Shown in pieces: positions 43,504 through 50,863 of a DNA stretch of 64,000 nucleotides. The position numbers were made by a program, and so were the translations under genes. The notes under the pieces were generated by a model that did no database searches, had not been told where the DNA came from, and saw only the letters and a program-made list of their open reading frames with translations. Source of the stretch: Betaproteobacteria bacterium MOLA814 (GTDB lineage: Bacteria > Pseudomonadota > Gammaproteobacteria > Burkholderiales > Burkholderiaceae_C). Position 1 is the first letter of the stretch. Each line of letters begins with the position of its first letter. The stretch lies in the NCBI GenBank assembly GCA_000496475.1, contig AYMW01000003.1:94475-158474 (forward strand), written 5' to 3'.

Positions 43504-43813
43504 CCAAAGACACTTCACGCGCAACATTGCTGCGAACCCAACTGCTCAGACCCGATGCAACGCCTTTGGCGTTCCAGGCTGCAAAAGCTGGATCGGCATA
43601 TATTTTTTCCATGCATGCACCATAGGCTGAGAAACTCTCAAAGCTGGCTGTAAAAACCATATTGCCCACTTCTCCAGCCGATACCGCCCACAGCGACACA
43701 TCCGCACCATGACTTCTCCAGATTGCAACAGACTCTTTAACCAACGCCATCAACTTCATCATGTCAGCACCTGGGTTTGGCTTGAAAACGACTTGCGAAA
43801 CGATACGTTGCAT
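43499..43813 (-). CDS. Small dimeric alpha/beta-barrel protein, NIPSNAP/EthD-like
   Basis: 104 residues from the ATG at 43813 (MQRIVSQVVFKPNPGADMMK), which has AGGAG 7 bases upstream; the open frame starts 23 codons earlier. It has the barrel pattern of strand, helix (LMALVKESVAIWRSHGADVS), two strands (LWAVSAGEVGNMVFTASFES) and helix (AYGACMEKIYADPAFAAWNA). It resembles the first half of the two-domain protein at 46003 (shared GADV/GARV, GE-G, SFES/SFDT and a DPAF/DPLF turn), so the two are probably paralogs. Function unknown. A triple-heptad promoter on the minus strand lies about 100 bases upstream. Confidence 0.75.
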   Translation of the reverse strand: MQRIVSQVVFKPNPGADMMKLMALVKESVAIWRSHGADVSLWAVSAGEVGNMVFTASFESFSAYGACMEKIYADPAFAAWNAKGVASGLSSWVRSNVAREVSLA

Positions 43814-43894
43814 ATAGGACTCCTGAACAATTGAGGATCGATGACCGAAGGGACAACTTGAATCACGCTGAAAAACCAACATGATTCAACTCCA

Positions 43895-43940
43895 ATTATT
43901 GTGTGCAACCATTGCCAAAACATTGCCAAAACATTGGTGC
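43895..43940 (-). promoter_or_regulatory. SARP-like promoter on the minus strand (DABB gene at 43813)
   Basis: Reading the minus strand: GCACCAA (43940-43934), TTGGCAA (43929-43923) and TTGGCAA (43918-43912) begin exactly 11 bp apart. After 11 bases comes AATAAT (43900-43895), a 5-of-6 match to the -10 consensus. The ATG is at 43813. Triad order and spacing mirror the plus-strand promoters. Confidence 0.7.
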
Positions 43941-44210
43941 TTGACGCTGTAGCGGAAAGACAGCGTGGTCCATCAATCGGCACGAATTCTCACAACGCCT
44001 GTTGACGCAACACGCTTCGTTTTCTGTCAGATAACTGCCCACTGCTGGCGCTAGAACCGACACGGCATGACCAACGGTGTGTTGCCGCTGGCCTAGAGGC
44101 TAGGGGTGGAATTGGGACCCGTGGATGTCGAAATTGTGAACCTCACCAAGCTGGCTTTTTTTGAACCAATCAAGCCCGCACCACGCAGCACCACAGCAAG
44201 CTGCGGACGT

Positions 44211-44255
44211 TCACCAATCTATTGCCAATGTTTTGGAAGTCACGGTGCTTAGCAT
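44211..44255 (+). promoter_or_regulatory. SARP-like promoter: three heptads at 11-bp spacing (cupin gene)
   Basis: TCACCAA (44211), TTGCCAA (44222) and the weaker TTGGAAG (44233) begin 11 bp apart. TAGCAT (44250-44255) follows the last after 10 bases as a possible -10 element. The cupin ATG is 30 bases downstream. The third heptad matches the consensus at only four of seven positions. Confidence 0.6.
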
Positions 44256-44284
44256 TGACATCACCTCAACCCAAGGACATAACG

Positions 44285-44659
44285 ATGACAACACTTGTAA
44301 AAAAATCTTTTGATCACCCGGACGAATTGAAGACGCCAGACAAAGTCCACGCCGCGACCATCAAATTCAATGGCGCATCCATTTCAAAGCTGACCTTGCA
44401 ACCGGGTTGGAAGTGGTCAGAAATCATGAAACCCCTGGTGGGTGGCCACAGTTGCCAAGCACCCCATGTGGGTACGCTCATCAAAGGGGTTTTGCACGTT
44501 GTTTCTGACGACGGTTCAGAAATCACGGTCCATGCGGGTGATGCTTACGTATTCGCGCCGGGTCACGATGCATGGGTCGTGGGCGATGAAGAGGTGATTG
44601 CCTACGAATTCAACACCGAAGCCAAAGACTTTGCCGTTTGGAAAAATTACAAAGCATAA
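44285..44659 (+). CDS. Small cupin-domain protein
   Basis: 124 residues from the ATG at 44285 (MTTLVKKSFDHPDELKTPDK); the frame is open 21 codons earlier without support. A single cupin barrel: the first metal-binding motif region is SKLTLQPGWKWSEIMKPLVG then GHSCQAPHVGTLIKGVLHVV, with His residues at GHS and APH, and the second motif is GDAYVFAPGHDAWVVGDEEV with a His in PGHDAW. Cupins of this type are often metal-dependent dioxygenases or sensors of small molecules; activity cannot be fixed from sequence. It is preceded by its own heptad promoter and faces the BTAD regulator tail to tail. Confidence 0.88.
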   Translation: MTTLVKKSFDHPDELKTPDKVHAATIKFNGASISKLTLQPGWKWSEIMKPLVGGHSCQAPHVGTLIKGVLHVVSDDGSEITVHAGDAYVFAPGHDAWVVGDEEVIAYEFNTEAKDFAVWKNYKA

Positions 44660-44749
44660 AAGCATTGCAAACCAACCAGCGGCGCAATCACAGAGCGGCA
44701 TGAACGAGATCAGTGCCCTTCACTGACCTGTTGTTCATGCAAGCGTGTC

Positions 44750-45514
44750 CTATCCAGCGATGGCCTGGTTGTGTAACAAGCGCCTATGCACCTCCTGCAA
44801 GCCTTCGCTGGGCGCCACCCCCAGCTCTTCGCTCAACAGGGTGCGCATCGCCTCATACAGATGCAAGGCCTCGGCCCGATTGCCTCGGCTGGCTAGGATT
44901 TTCAGCAACAAGGCACAGCTGCTTTCCCTGTAAGGGCTGGCGGCCATGGCCCGCCTTGCTGCGCGTTCAGCGGTCTGCAACTCCAGACCTCCTAAATGCA
45001 GTCCACTGGCGGCCAGACATTCATTGGCGCGCAATTGTGCATCCATCAATTTGGCGCGAACCTCTTCTACCCATGGGCCATCAAAGCCGGGCATGAAAGC
45101 TCTTGCGCTGATGTGCGCAACGGACTGGGAGGAAGCCCAGGCGCCAGCCCAGTCTTGTTGATGGACAGCCGATTCGGCACGGTGCAAACAACTCCAAACA
45201 ACATCTAAATCCACCCAAGTGGCAGGGGGAAGCATCAAGCGTACGTCTTGTTTGCCAGTTAAATAGTCTTTGCTCAACGCTTTTCGCAACTTCGCCAAAA
45301 GTGCCGCCAACGCGGTGTCTGGGTCATTTGGAGGTGCCCCATTCCACAGCAGCTTGACCATGTCGGAACGGGTCACGCTGCGGCCTTGCTGGCTCGCTAA
45401 AAATGCAAACAGTAAACGGCCTTGCCTGCCGGGCAAGTCATGTTCCAGGCGCTCGCCCATGATCCGAACCGTCAAGGCCCCACACAGATGTATCCGGGAT
45501 TCACAATCGCGCAT
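44750..45514 (-). CDS. SARP-type transcriptional regulator (winged helix + BTAD domain)
   Basis: 254 residues. The N-terminal OmpR-like winged helix is RIHLCGALTVRIMGERLEHD then LPGRQGRLLFAFLASQQGRS, VTRSDMVKLLWNGAPPNDPD and TALAALLAKLRKALSKDYLT (to about residue 90). The bacterial transcriptional activation domain (about 100-250) consists of TPR-like helices and ends LYEAMRTLLSEELGVAPSEG then LQEVHRRLL. This is the architecture of actinomycete SARP activators (AfsR, ActII-ORF4), rare in Proteobacteria. In SARPs it binds 7-bp direct repeats at 11-bp spacing near -35, which are found at four promoters here. It is divergent from the DUF1059 gene, and a TTATCAT inverted repeat lies between. Confidence 0.9.
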   Translation of the reverse strand: MRDCESRIHLCGALTVRIMGERLEHDLPGRQGRLLFAFLASQQGRSVTRSDMVKLLWNGAPPNDPDTALAALLAKLRKALSKDYLTGKQDVRLMLPPATWVDLDVVWSCLHRAESAVHQQDWAGAWASSQSVAHISARAFMPGFDGPWVEEVRAKLMDAQLRANECLAASGLHLGGLELQTAERAARRAMAASPYRESSCALLLKILASRGNRAEALHLYEAMRTLLSEELGVAPSEGLQEVHRRLLHNQAIAG

Positions 45515-45521
45515 TAGGTTA

Positions 45522-45554
45522 TTATCATTTTTATGGTCGTAAGCCCCATGATAA
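45522..45554. promoter_or_regulatory. Inverted repeat between the BTAD regulator and DUF1059 genes
   Basis: TTATCAT (45522-45528) and ATGATAA (45548-45554) are perfect 7-bp arms separated by 19 bases, in the 79-base gap between the divergent BTAD and DUF1059 genes. Its centre-to-centre spacing is 26 bp. It could be an operator for a dimeric regulator, possibly unrelated to the heptads. Confidence 0.5.
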
Positions 45555-45593
45555 GCGGATTGCGCGATGGTCTAACTTTTAAAGGGAACAGCG

Positions 45594-45755
45594 ATGAGCA
45601 AGATAATCAATTGCGATTGTGGCCTAGTGATTCAGGCACAAAGCGACGATGCCCTCGTTGAGGCAACGATGAAGCACGTCGAGCAAGACCACCCTGAGCT
45701 GGTTGGAAAAATCGGCCATGAAGACATTTTGAATTGGGCCGAAGAAGCCAGTTGA
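45594..45755 (+). CDS. DUF1059-family small zinc-finger-like protein
   Basis: 53 residues. The ATG at 45594 has AAAGGGAA 7-14 bases upstream. The sequence opens MSKIINCDCGLVIQAQ and continues DDALVEATMKHVEQDHPELV then GHEDILNWAEEAS. The CDC pair with the two His of KHVEQDH fits the DUF1059 family, which likely binds zinc with a CxC...HxxxxH set. Members are common next to small barrel proteins and cupins, but no function is known. Transcription is divergent from the BTAD regulator. An 8-bp hairpin (45762-45779) without a T run follows the stop. Confidence 0.85.
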   Translation: MSKIINCDCGLVIQAQSDDALVEATMKHVEQDHPELVGKIGHEDILNWAEEAS

Positions 45756-45761
45756 TGACCT

Positions 45762-45779
45762 AGAAAGCTTGAGCTTTCT
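45762..45779 (+). other. Short hairpin after the DUF1059 gene
   Basis: AGAAAGCT (45762-45769) pairs with AGCTTTCT (45772-45779) across a TG loop, 7 bases after the DUF1059 stop. It lacks a T run, so termination would be weak. Confidence 0.5.
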
Positions 45780-45800
45780 GCTGCGACCGGGTAGTCCATG

Positions 45801-45834
45801 GGTCTAGCTTGGTCTGGCTTGGTTTAGCTTGGTG
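45801..45834. repeat. 10-bp tandem repeat (GGTYTRGCTT), about 3.4 copies
   Basis: GGTCTAGCTT, GGTCTGGCTT and GGTTTAGCTT follow each other without gaps, and the fourth copy breaks down after GGTG. The period of one helical turn puts each copy on the same face of the DNA. It lies in the promoter-containing gap between DUF1059 and the two-domain DABB gene. Confidence 0.65.
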
Positions 45835-45910
45835 TTGGGCGCATTGCATGTTGGCCAAGGTTTGACAGGCGCCAGTGGCTGGCTGCACGGCTATGCGGCT
45901 GGCTTGGACC

Positions 45911-45956
45911 TCACCAAGTTTTTGCCAATCATTTGCCAAGGCGGTTGCACTCAAAT
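45911..45956 (+). promoter_or_regulatory. SARP-like promoter: three heptads at 11-bp spacing (DABB-DUF1330 operon)
   Basis: TCACCAA (45911), TTGCCAA (45922) and TTGCCAA (45933) begin exactly 11 bp apart. TCAAAT (45951-45956), a 4-of-6 -10-like hexamer, follows after 11 bases. The first gene starts at 46003. This triad is the clearest of the four. Confidence 0.75.
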
Positions 45957-46002
45957 GGATTGATTGATTGTTTCAACTCACGCCCATTGAAGGAGCCGCA
46001 CC

Positions 46003-46611
46003 ATGACCATCATCTCCAGAAGAATCGCCACGCCCATATCGGGCAAATCACAATTGGCACACCAACGCATCAGCGCCTTGGGCGACGCCATGACCCGGGC
46101 AGGTGCCAGGGTGCGCATTGCGCGCGTGTTGTTTGGTGAAGGCGCGGGCAGTGTTCACGTCTACGGAAGCTTTGACACCTTCAAGGACGGTACCCAAACC
46201 AGCGAAAAAATGGCCAAAGACCCCCTGTTCATTCAATTGCGCGCTGACGCCGATGCAGACAGGGCCGCCACTTGGCAAGGCCCAGAGGTTTTCCGAACTG
46301 TATACGGTGAGCCCAGCAAGTACCCTGTCATCGTGCAACGTGAATACCAAGTCGCACGGGCGCATTTGAAAGAAGCCCTTGCCTTGCTTCCCGAGATTGA
46401 GGCCTTGAGCCCGGCCACGCCCATGATGGCCGTTGTTCCTGTATTTGCGGGCGACTTGGCTCGCCTGTTGGTCGTGTACTACGCCCAGTCTCTGGACGAC
46501 ATGAGCGATTACTTGGACACCACTGGCAGCACCAAAGAGTTTCAAGCCCTGGTGTTGCGCGCGCATGCATTTGGCGAACTCAAACAGTCCCGTGTTTTGC
46601 AATTGGTCTAA
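46003..46611 (+). CDS. Two-domain dimeric alpha/beta-barrel protein
   Basis: 202 residues. The first half (about 1-105) has the barrel pattern KSQLAHQRISALGDAMTRAG then GSVHVYGSFDTFKDGTQTSE and AKDPLFIQLR, and resembles the protein at 43499-43813. The second half (about 108-202) repeats it with VIVQREYQVARAHLKEALAL and RLLVVYYAQSLDDMSDYL. A single chain with two barrels can form a fixed pseudo-dimer, as in fused EthD/monooxygenase-like proteins. No catalytic residues can be named. GAAGGAG precedes the ATG with an 11-base gap. The DUF1330 gene starts 119 bases downstream. Confidence 0.65.
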   Translation: MTIISRRIATPISGKSQLAHQRISALGDAMTRAGARVRIARVLFGEGAGSVHVYGSFDTFKDGTQTSEKMAKDPLFIQLRADADADRAATWQGPEVFRTVYGEPSKYPVIVQREYQVARAHLKEALALLPEIEALSPATPMMAVVPVFAGDLARLLVVYYAQSLDDMSDYLDTTGSTKEFQALVLRAHAFGELKQSRVLQLV

Positions 46612-46730
46612 GACACAAGGCCAATGACATGCAAGCGTTGTTCAAAAAGCAACGCCGACCTGCACGCCACCAAGCGGTTATTTCAGCTCAACCGCTGTTT
46701 GAAACAAAACGCCCTACAACAGGACACATG

Positions 46731-47021
46731 ATGAAAAAAGGATACCTCATTGCCAACATCCGAGTCACCGATGCGGACAAGTTTCAGGCATTTTCAGGCA
46801 TGGCCGGCCCAGCCATCGCGCAATATGGTGGCAAGGTTTTAGCCAGAGGCCCTGGTGCCCACAGGCACGAAGGCACCTTACATGGCACCGTGATGGTGAT
46901 TGAATTTGCAAGCCTACCCGACGCCGAGACCTTCTACTTCAGCCCCGAATACCAAGCTGCAAAAGCCGTCCGTGACACGTGCGCCGACTCCGACCTGATG
47001 CTCATTGAAGGTGCTGAGTAG
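46731..47021 (+). CDS. DUF1330-family protein
   Basis: 96 residues from the ATG at 46731 (MKKGYLIANIRVTDADKFQA), 6 bases after AGGA; the frame is open 34 codons before it. The family pattern is clear: FSGMAGPAIAQYGGKVLARG (about residues 18-37), then TVMVIEFASLPDAETFYFSP and EYQAAKAVRDTCADSDLMLI. DUF1330 proteins are small ferredoxin-like barrels of about 95 residues with no agreed function. It is the last recognisable gene of the DABB region; 3' of it lie the integrase fragment and the IS6 left end. Confidence 0.9.
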   Translation: MKKGYLIANIRVTDADKFQAFSGMAGPAIAQYGGKVLARGPGAHRHEGTLHGTVMVIEFASLPDAETFYFSPEYQAAKAVRDTCADSDLMLIEGAE

Positions 47022-47099
47022 TTTGTTAGCGCGCCGCGCAATGGCGCCGCATTGAACCAACCAGCTGCGCGCCATCAAGCGGCTACTTTGGCACATGGT

Positions 47100-47213
47100 C
47101 GATAAAACCAAACGCGTAGCGCGTAAAGACTGGTGCGAGGCAACCGACTTCAACACTTTTAAGTACAGCCCGCCTGCGTCGGACTGCTTGTAGTCTTTGT
47201 CTACAGGTTTTAG
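47100..47213 (-). pseudogene. Tyrosine integrase N-terminal (DUF4102) fragment
   Basis: Reading the minus strand from 47213: LKPVDKDYKQSDAGGLYLKV then LKS, which matches the arm-binding N-terminus of P4-like integrases (KPxDKPYKLSDGGGLYL). The fragment ends at 47213, exactly where the IS6-type left inverted repeat begins (47214), so the upstream start codon was lost when the IS inserted or recombined. After LKS the frame continues but without clear homology. No catalytic Arg/His/Tyr part was found. The tRNA-Ser gene lies 4.7 kb to the right. Confidence 0.6.
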
Positions 47214-47589
47214 GGTTCTGTCGCAATAAGCGAAACAGACAATCCAACGCATGCTTGATTTCCGCAAAAGTTCAATCAACAGCGCCCTGCGCAAGGTCCT
47301 CAAACGACTCCACTATCCGCTGGAAGTGATGCTCACATGCGTGCGCTGGTATGTGGCCTATCCGCTGAGTCTGCGTCACATTGAAGAGATGATGCGGGAA
47401 CGCGGTATTTTCGTGGATCACGCCACAGTGCACCGCTGGGCGATCAAGATGGTGCCGGTGCTGGCCGCCGTATTTCGTCGGCGCCAGCACCCCGTTGGCA
47501 AGCGTTGGCGGATGGACGAGACCTACATCAAAGTGGCCGGCCAGTGGAAGTACCTTTACCGGGTGGTTGACCGCGCTGGCGATACGGTG
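47214..47589 (+). mobile_element. Left end of an IS6-family element, truncated on the right
   Basis: GGTTCTGTCGCAATAAG (47214-47230) matches the IS6-family terminal repeat type (GGxxCTGTxGCAAA). The transposase start at 47251 is 37 bases inside, as usual for the family. Transposase homology ends at about 47589 (residue 113) and no right inverted repeat is present, so about two thirds of the element is missing. It joins directly to an HsdS C-terminal sequence. Confidence 0.7.
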
Positions 47590-47766
47590 GTAATACCAGC
47601 CCATGAGGAACAGATCGCAATTGCCAATGTTCTCTCAGACATAGACGCCGAGCTTTCTGAGCTCGAGACTCTCCGGGATAAAACCCGCAACATCAAACAA
47701 GCCATGATGCAGGAGCTGCTCACTGGCAAAACGCGTCTGATTGCCAAGGAGGGAAGCCATGTCTGA
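47251..47766 (+). CDS. Chimeric ORF: IS6 transposase N-terminus fused to HsdS C-terminus
   Basis: 171 codons in one open frame. Residues 1-113 are an IS6-family transposase N-terminus ([20 protein letters not shown], then [12 protein letters not shown] and [20 protein letters not shown], with the first Asp of the DDE triad in MDET). Residues 114-171 are the C-terminus of a type I specificity subunit ([20 protein letters not shown], then [20 protein letters not shown]). Neither half is functional by itself as drawn: the transposase lacks two catalytic acidic residues, and the HsdS part lacks both target-recognition domains. The last 8 bases (ATGTCTGA) overlap the hsdR start. Whether it is expressed is unknown, but it may still drive hsdR translation. 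Confidence 0.8.
   Translation: MLDFRKSSINSALRKVLKRLHYPLEVMLTCVRWYVAYPLSLRHIEEMMRERGIFVDHATVHRWAIKMVPVLAAVFRRRQHPVGKRWRMDETYIKVAGQWKYLYRVVDRAGDTVVIPAHEEQIAIANVLSDIDAELSELETLRDKTRNIKQAMMQELLTGKTRLIAKEGSHV
47590..47766 (+). pseudogene. hsdS: hsdS C-terminal remnant (type I restriction specificity subunit)
   Basis: About 58 codons. The sequence [17 protein letters not shown] corresponds to the second conserved helix region of HsdS, and [12 protein letters not shown] is its common ending. Normal HsdS proteins are about 400-450 residues, so nearly 90% has been lost together with the upstream hsdM. It is in frame with the transposase fragment. Confidence 0.8.
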
Positions 47767-50700
47767 ACAAGCCCGTTCTGAGCGCAAGACGCAGAACCGC
47801 GTTTCAACCCTGTTTACTGATACGAATCGCCCTGACTGCCTTGGCTACGATCACCTGGGTGAGTGGAGCAAACGCGACAACAACCGGCCCATCGAAGCTG
47901 ACACATTGCGCAGTAATCTCAAGAAGCGTGGTTATTCCGATGCGCATATTTCTGCGGCTCTGCAGAAGATGCTGACTGCAGCAGACTCCACCGGCATCAC
48001 CCTCTATCAAGCCAGTCTGCGCACCTACCAACTGTTGCGCTACGGTGTGCCCGTGCAGATTGCAGCCGGTCAGGCCCACGAGACCGTGCATCTCATCGAT
48101 TGGGAAACGCCCGGCAACAACGACTTCGGCTTGGCCGAAGAGGTTACCTTGCGGGGTGGCTATGAACGACGGCCTGATCTGGTGGTGTACATCAATGGTA
48201 TCGCTATTGCGGTCATCGAACTGAAACGCAGCTCGGTGGAGGTAGCCGACGGTGTTCGCCAGCTCATCACCAATCAGGAAGAGATTTTTAACAAAGGCTT
48301 TTTCAGCACGGTACAGCTGGTGCTAGCGGGCAGTGACTCGCAAGGTTTGCGCTACGGTACCACCGGCACACCAGAGAAGTTCTTTGTAGAGTGGAAGGCG
48401 CGCAAAGACAAAAGCGCCACCACGTCTGAGCCGCTTGCTGAGGGTGCTCTGCTGGATAAGCCGCTGGCGCAGATGTTTGACAAGGTGCGTCTTCTGGATC
48501 TGATCCGTAACTTCATCATCTTTGATGGTGGTCAAAAGAAGGTGCCCCGCGTCCATCAGTACCTCGGCGTAAAAGCTGCCCAGGAGCGAGTGAAGCAGCA
48601 GGAAGGCGGTGTGATTTGGCACACCCAAGGCAGCGGCAAGAGCATTCTGATGGTGTTGATTGCCAAGTGGCTGCTGGAGTTTGACCCGCACGCCCGCATC
48701 CTGGTCATCACAGACCGCGATGAGCTGGACAAGCAGATCGTGGGTGTGATGAAGAATGCTGGCGTGATTGGCGAGGATGCTGCAACGCCGCGCATCACGT
48801 CTCGCGCGGAATTCGTCGAAAAGTTAGGCGCGACCACACCGCGCCTGATGTGCGCGCTGATCCACAAGTTTGATACGACCGATCTGAAGGGTGAGCCGCC
48901 CAAAGTGATGGGCCGTGTCTACGTCTTCGTAGATGAATGTCATCGCACGCAAGGTGGCGACATGAACAAGCAGATGAAGCGTTGGCTGGAAGCCGCGATC
49001 TTCATCGGCTTCACTGGCACACCACTGCTGCGTAAAGATAAGCAGACCACCCGCGAGGTATTCGGCACCTACATCCACACCTACAAGTTTGATGAGGCAG
49101 TGGCCGACAAGGTAGTGCTTGACCTGAAGTACGAAGCGCGCGATGTACCTCAGCGCCTGACGTCAAAGAAAGCGATCGATGCGTGGTTTGATCAGAAAAC
49201 CAAGGGGCTGAACAACTTTCAGCGTTCGGTTCTGCGTAAGCGCTGGGCGACGATGGAAGATCTGATGAGTGCTGGTGAGCGCAAGCAGCGCATCATCGCC
49301 GACATCATCCACGACTTTGGTGTGCAGCCGCGCCTAAACAATGACCGGGGTACAGCCATCCTGGTGGCAGCCTCCATCTACGACGCCTGTCATTACTTCC
49401 GCCTGCTTCAGAACACTTCTTTTGGCAATTACTGCGGAATCATCACCTCTTACGAGCCTAATCACAACGCGATCTCGCGCGAACCCAAGGACAGTGACGA
49501 GCGCTACAAGTTCGACACCTACACCCTGCACGTTCTGCAGAAAGACCAGACGACCAAGGACTATGAAGACAAGACTAAGCAGCGTTTCATTGACGAGCCC
49601 GCGAATCTGAAGCTGCTGATTGTGGTGAGCAAATTGCTGACCGGTTTCGATGCTCCCTCTTGCACTTACATCTATCTCGACAACGAGCTGCGCGATCACA
49701 ACCTGTTCCAGGCCATTTGCCGCACCAACCGGCTCGACGGTGACGACAAGGACTATGGCCACATCGTCGACTACAAAGAGCTGTTCGAGAAGGTGCAGGA
49801 CTCCATCGCCGTTTACACCTCGGACGAGTTGGACATCGACGATGGCGGTGACGATGGTAACGTCTCCGTAAAAAACTGGCTGAAGGAAGGCAAGGCGCAA
49901 CTTGATGCTGCCCGCGAAGCGTTGCGCTACTTATGCGAACCGGTAGCCACGCCGCGCGAGATGGAGCAGTACCTGCATTATTTCTGCGGTGATGCCAACG
50001 ATCCAGAGGCGCTGCTGAACACCGAGCCGCTGCGCATTTCGTTCTACAAGTCGGCAGCTGCGTTCCTGAGAGCCTATGCGGCAATTGCCCAGAACCTCGA
50101 AGAGGCAGGATATTCAGCGGCTGACATTGCTGCGCTCGAGAAAGAAATCGAGTTCTTCAGCGACACACGCACTGCGATCAAAAAGCATTCAGGCGAAGAG
50201 CTGGACATCAAGCCTTACGAGGCGGATATGCGCCACCTCATCAACACTTACATCCAAGCAGACCCGGCAGAGAATTTGGGCAACTTGAGCTCGCTCTCGC
50301 TGACCGAGCTGATCATTGAAACTGGCATCCACGATGCCATTGCCAAGAAGCTCAACCAGAAGGGAAAGCTGTCGAAAAATGCGATTGCTGAAGGCATCAT
50401 CAATAACGTCCGCAAAACGATTATTCGTGACCAGCTCACTGATCCGAAGTTTTACGACGAGATCTCCAAGCTTCTCGAAGACCTGATCAAGCAAAAGCGC
50501 GACGACACCACGGCCTACGAGAAGTTTCTCCAGAAGGCGGAAGAGTTGGTGAAAAAGATGGCGGCAAAGAATATGGGCAGCCATCCCCATGTACTCAACG
50601 GCCACCCAGAGGCCATCGCCCTTTTCAACAATCTGGCGAGCATTTTAGCCACAACTTTCGTTTGTCCGGCTGATGAAGACGGCAAAGCGACGCTCGCGCT

Positions 50701-50863
50701 TGAACTTGATCAGGCGATGCGAGAGCAGGCACCGGCAGGCTGGAAAGGCGACGACACCCGGGAGAAGCAGGTGCTGAATGCCTTATTCCCCCTTATGTCA
50801 CGGGATCGAGTTGCCACTCAGACTGTTTTTGAAATCATCAAGAACCAACCGGGATACCGATGA
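47759..50863 (+). CDS. hsdR: Type I restriction enzyme R subunit
   Basis: 1034 residues, full length. The ATG at 47759 has AAGGAGGG 5 bases upstream; an earlier TTG in frame is rejected. Nuclease domain PD-(D/E)x[21 protein letters not shown] then RS. Helicase motif I is [20 protein letters not shown], motif [16 protein letters not shown] (DEAH-box type DECH), motif [18 protein letters not shown], motif VI-like [20 protein letters not shown]. The protein translocates and cuts unmethylated DNA only as part of HsdR2M2S. Here hsdM is absent and hsdS is truncated, so it probably cannot act unless partners are encoded elsewhere. It overlaps the YgjP-like gene by 4 bases. Confidence 0.95.
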   Translation: MSEQARSERKTQNRVSTLFTDTNRPDCLGYDHLGEWSKRDNNRPIEADTLRSNLKKRGYSDAHISAALQKMLTAADSTGITLYQASLRTYQLLRYGVPVQIAAGQAHETVHLIDWETPGNNDFGLAEEVTLRGGYERRPDLVVYINGIAIAVIELKRSSVEVADGVRQLITNQEEIFNKGFFSTVQLVLAGSDSQGLRYGTTGTPEKFFVEWKARKDKSATTSEPLAEGALLDKPLAQMFDKVRLLDLIRNFIIFDGGQKKVPRVHQYLGVKAAQERVKQQEGGVIWHTQGSGKSILMVLIAKWLLEFDPHARILVITDRDELDKQIVGVMKNAGVIGEDAATPRITSRAEFVEKLGATTPRLMCALIHKFDTTDLKGEPPKVMGRVYVFVDECHRTQGGDMNKQMKRWLEAAIFIGFTGTPLLRKDKQTTREVFGTYIHTYKFDEAVADKVVLDLKYEARDVPQRLTSKKAIDAWFDQKTKGLNNFQRSVLRKRWATMEDLMSAGERKQRIIADIIHDFGVQPRLNNDRGTAILVAASIYDACHYFRLLQNTSFGNYCGIITSYEPNHNAISREPKDSDERYKFDTYTLHVLQKDQTTKDYEDKTKQRFIDEPANLKLLIVVSKLLTGFDAPSCTYIYLDNELRDHNLFQAICRTNRLDGDDKDYGHIVDYKELFEKVQDSIAVYTSDELDIDDGGDDGNVSVKNWLKEGKAQLDAAREALRYLCEPVATPREMEQYLHYFCGDANDPEALLNTEPLRISFYKSAAAFLRAYAAIAQNLEEAGYSAADIAALEKEIEFFSDTRTAIKKHSGEELDIKPYEADMRHLINTYIQADPAENLGNLSSLSLTELIIETGIHDAIAKKLNQKGKLSKNAIAEGIINNVRKTIIRDQLTDPKFYDEISKLLEDLIKQKRDDTTAYEKFLQKAEELVKKMAAKNMGSHPHVLNGHPEAIALFNNLASILATTFVCPADEDGKATLALELDQAMREQAPAGWKGDDTREKQVLNALFPLMSRDRVATQTVFEIIKNQPGYR

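Larger units (their letters stand above)
43814..44284. other. 471-base intergenic region with two opposite heptad promoters
   Basis: No gene was found. The left part holds the minus-strand triad (43895-43940) and the right part the plus-strand triad for the cupin gene (44211-44255). Sequence between them (about 43950-44200) shows no open frame of useful length and no motif I recognise. A lone TCACCAA at 44143 has no partners at 11-bp spacing. Confidence 0.6.

Noticed and set aside
43483-43940. CRISPR-like array from the short repeats at 43483 and 43912
   Set aside because: Units are 7-11 bp with no spacers of 25-40 bp, and no cas genes are present.
46914-47303. 129-codon minus-strand frame as an intact gene
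   Set aside because: Its N-terminal 30 codons are antisense to the IS and its last part is antisense to the DUF1330 gene. Only the middle (about 47140-47213) looks like an integrase, so it is annotated as a fragment.
47741-47758. Earlier start (TTG) for hsdR
   Set aside because: AAGGAGGG lies between it and the ATG at 47759, and the overlap ATGTCTGA with the preceding stop is the usual coupling form.
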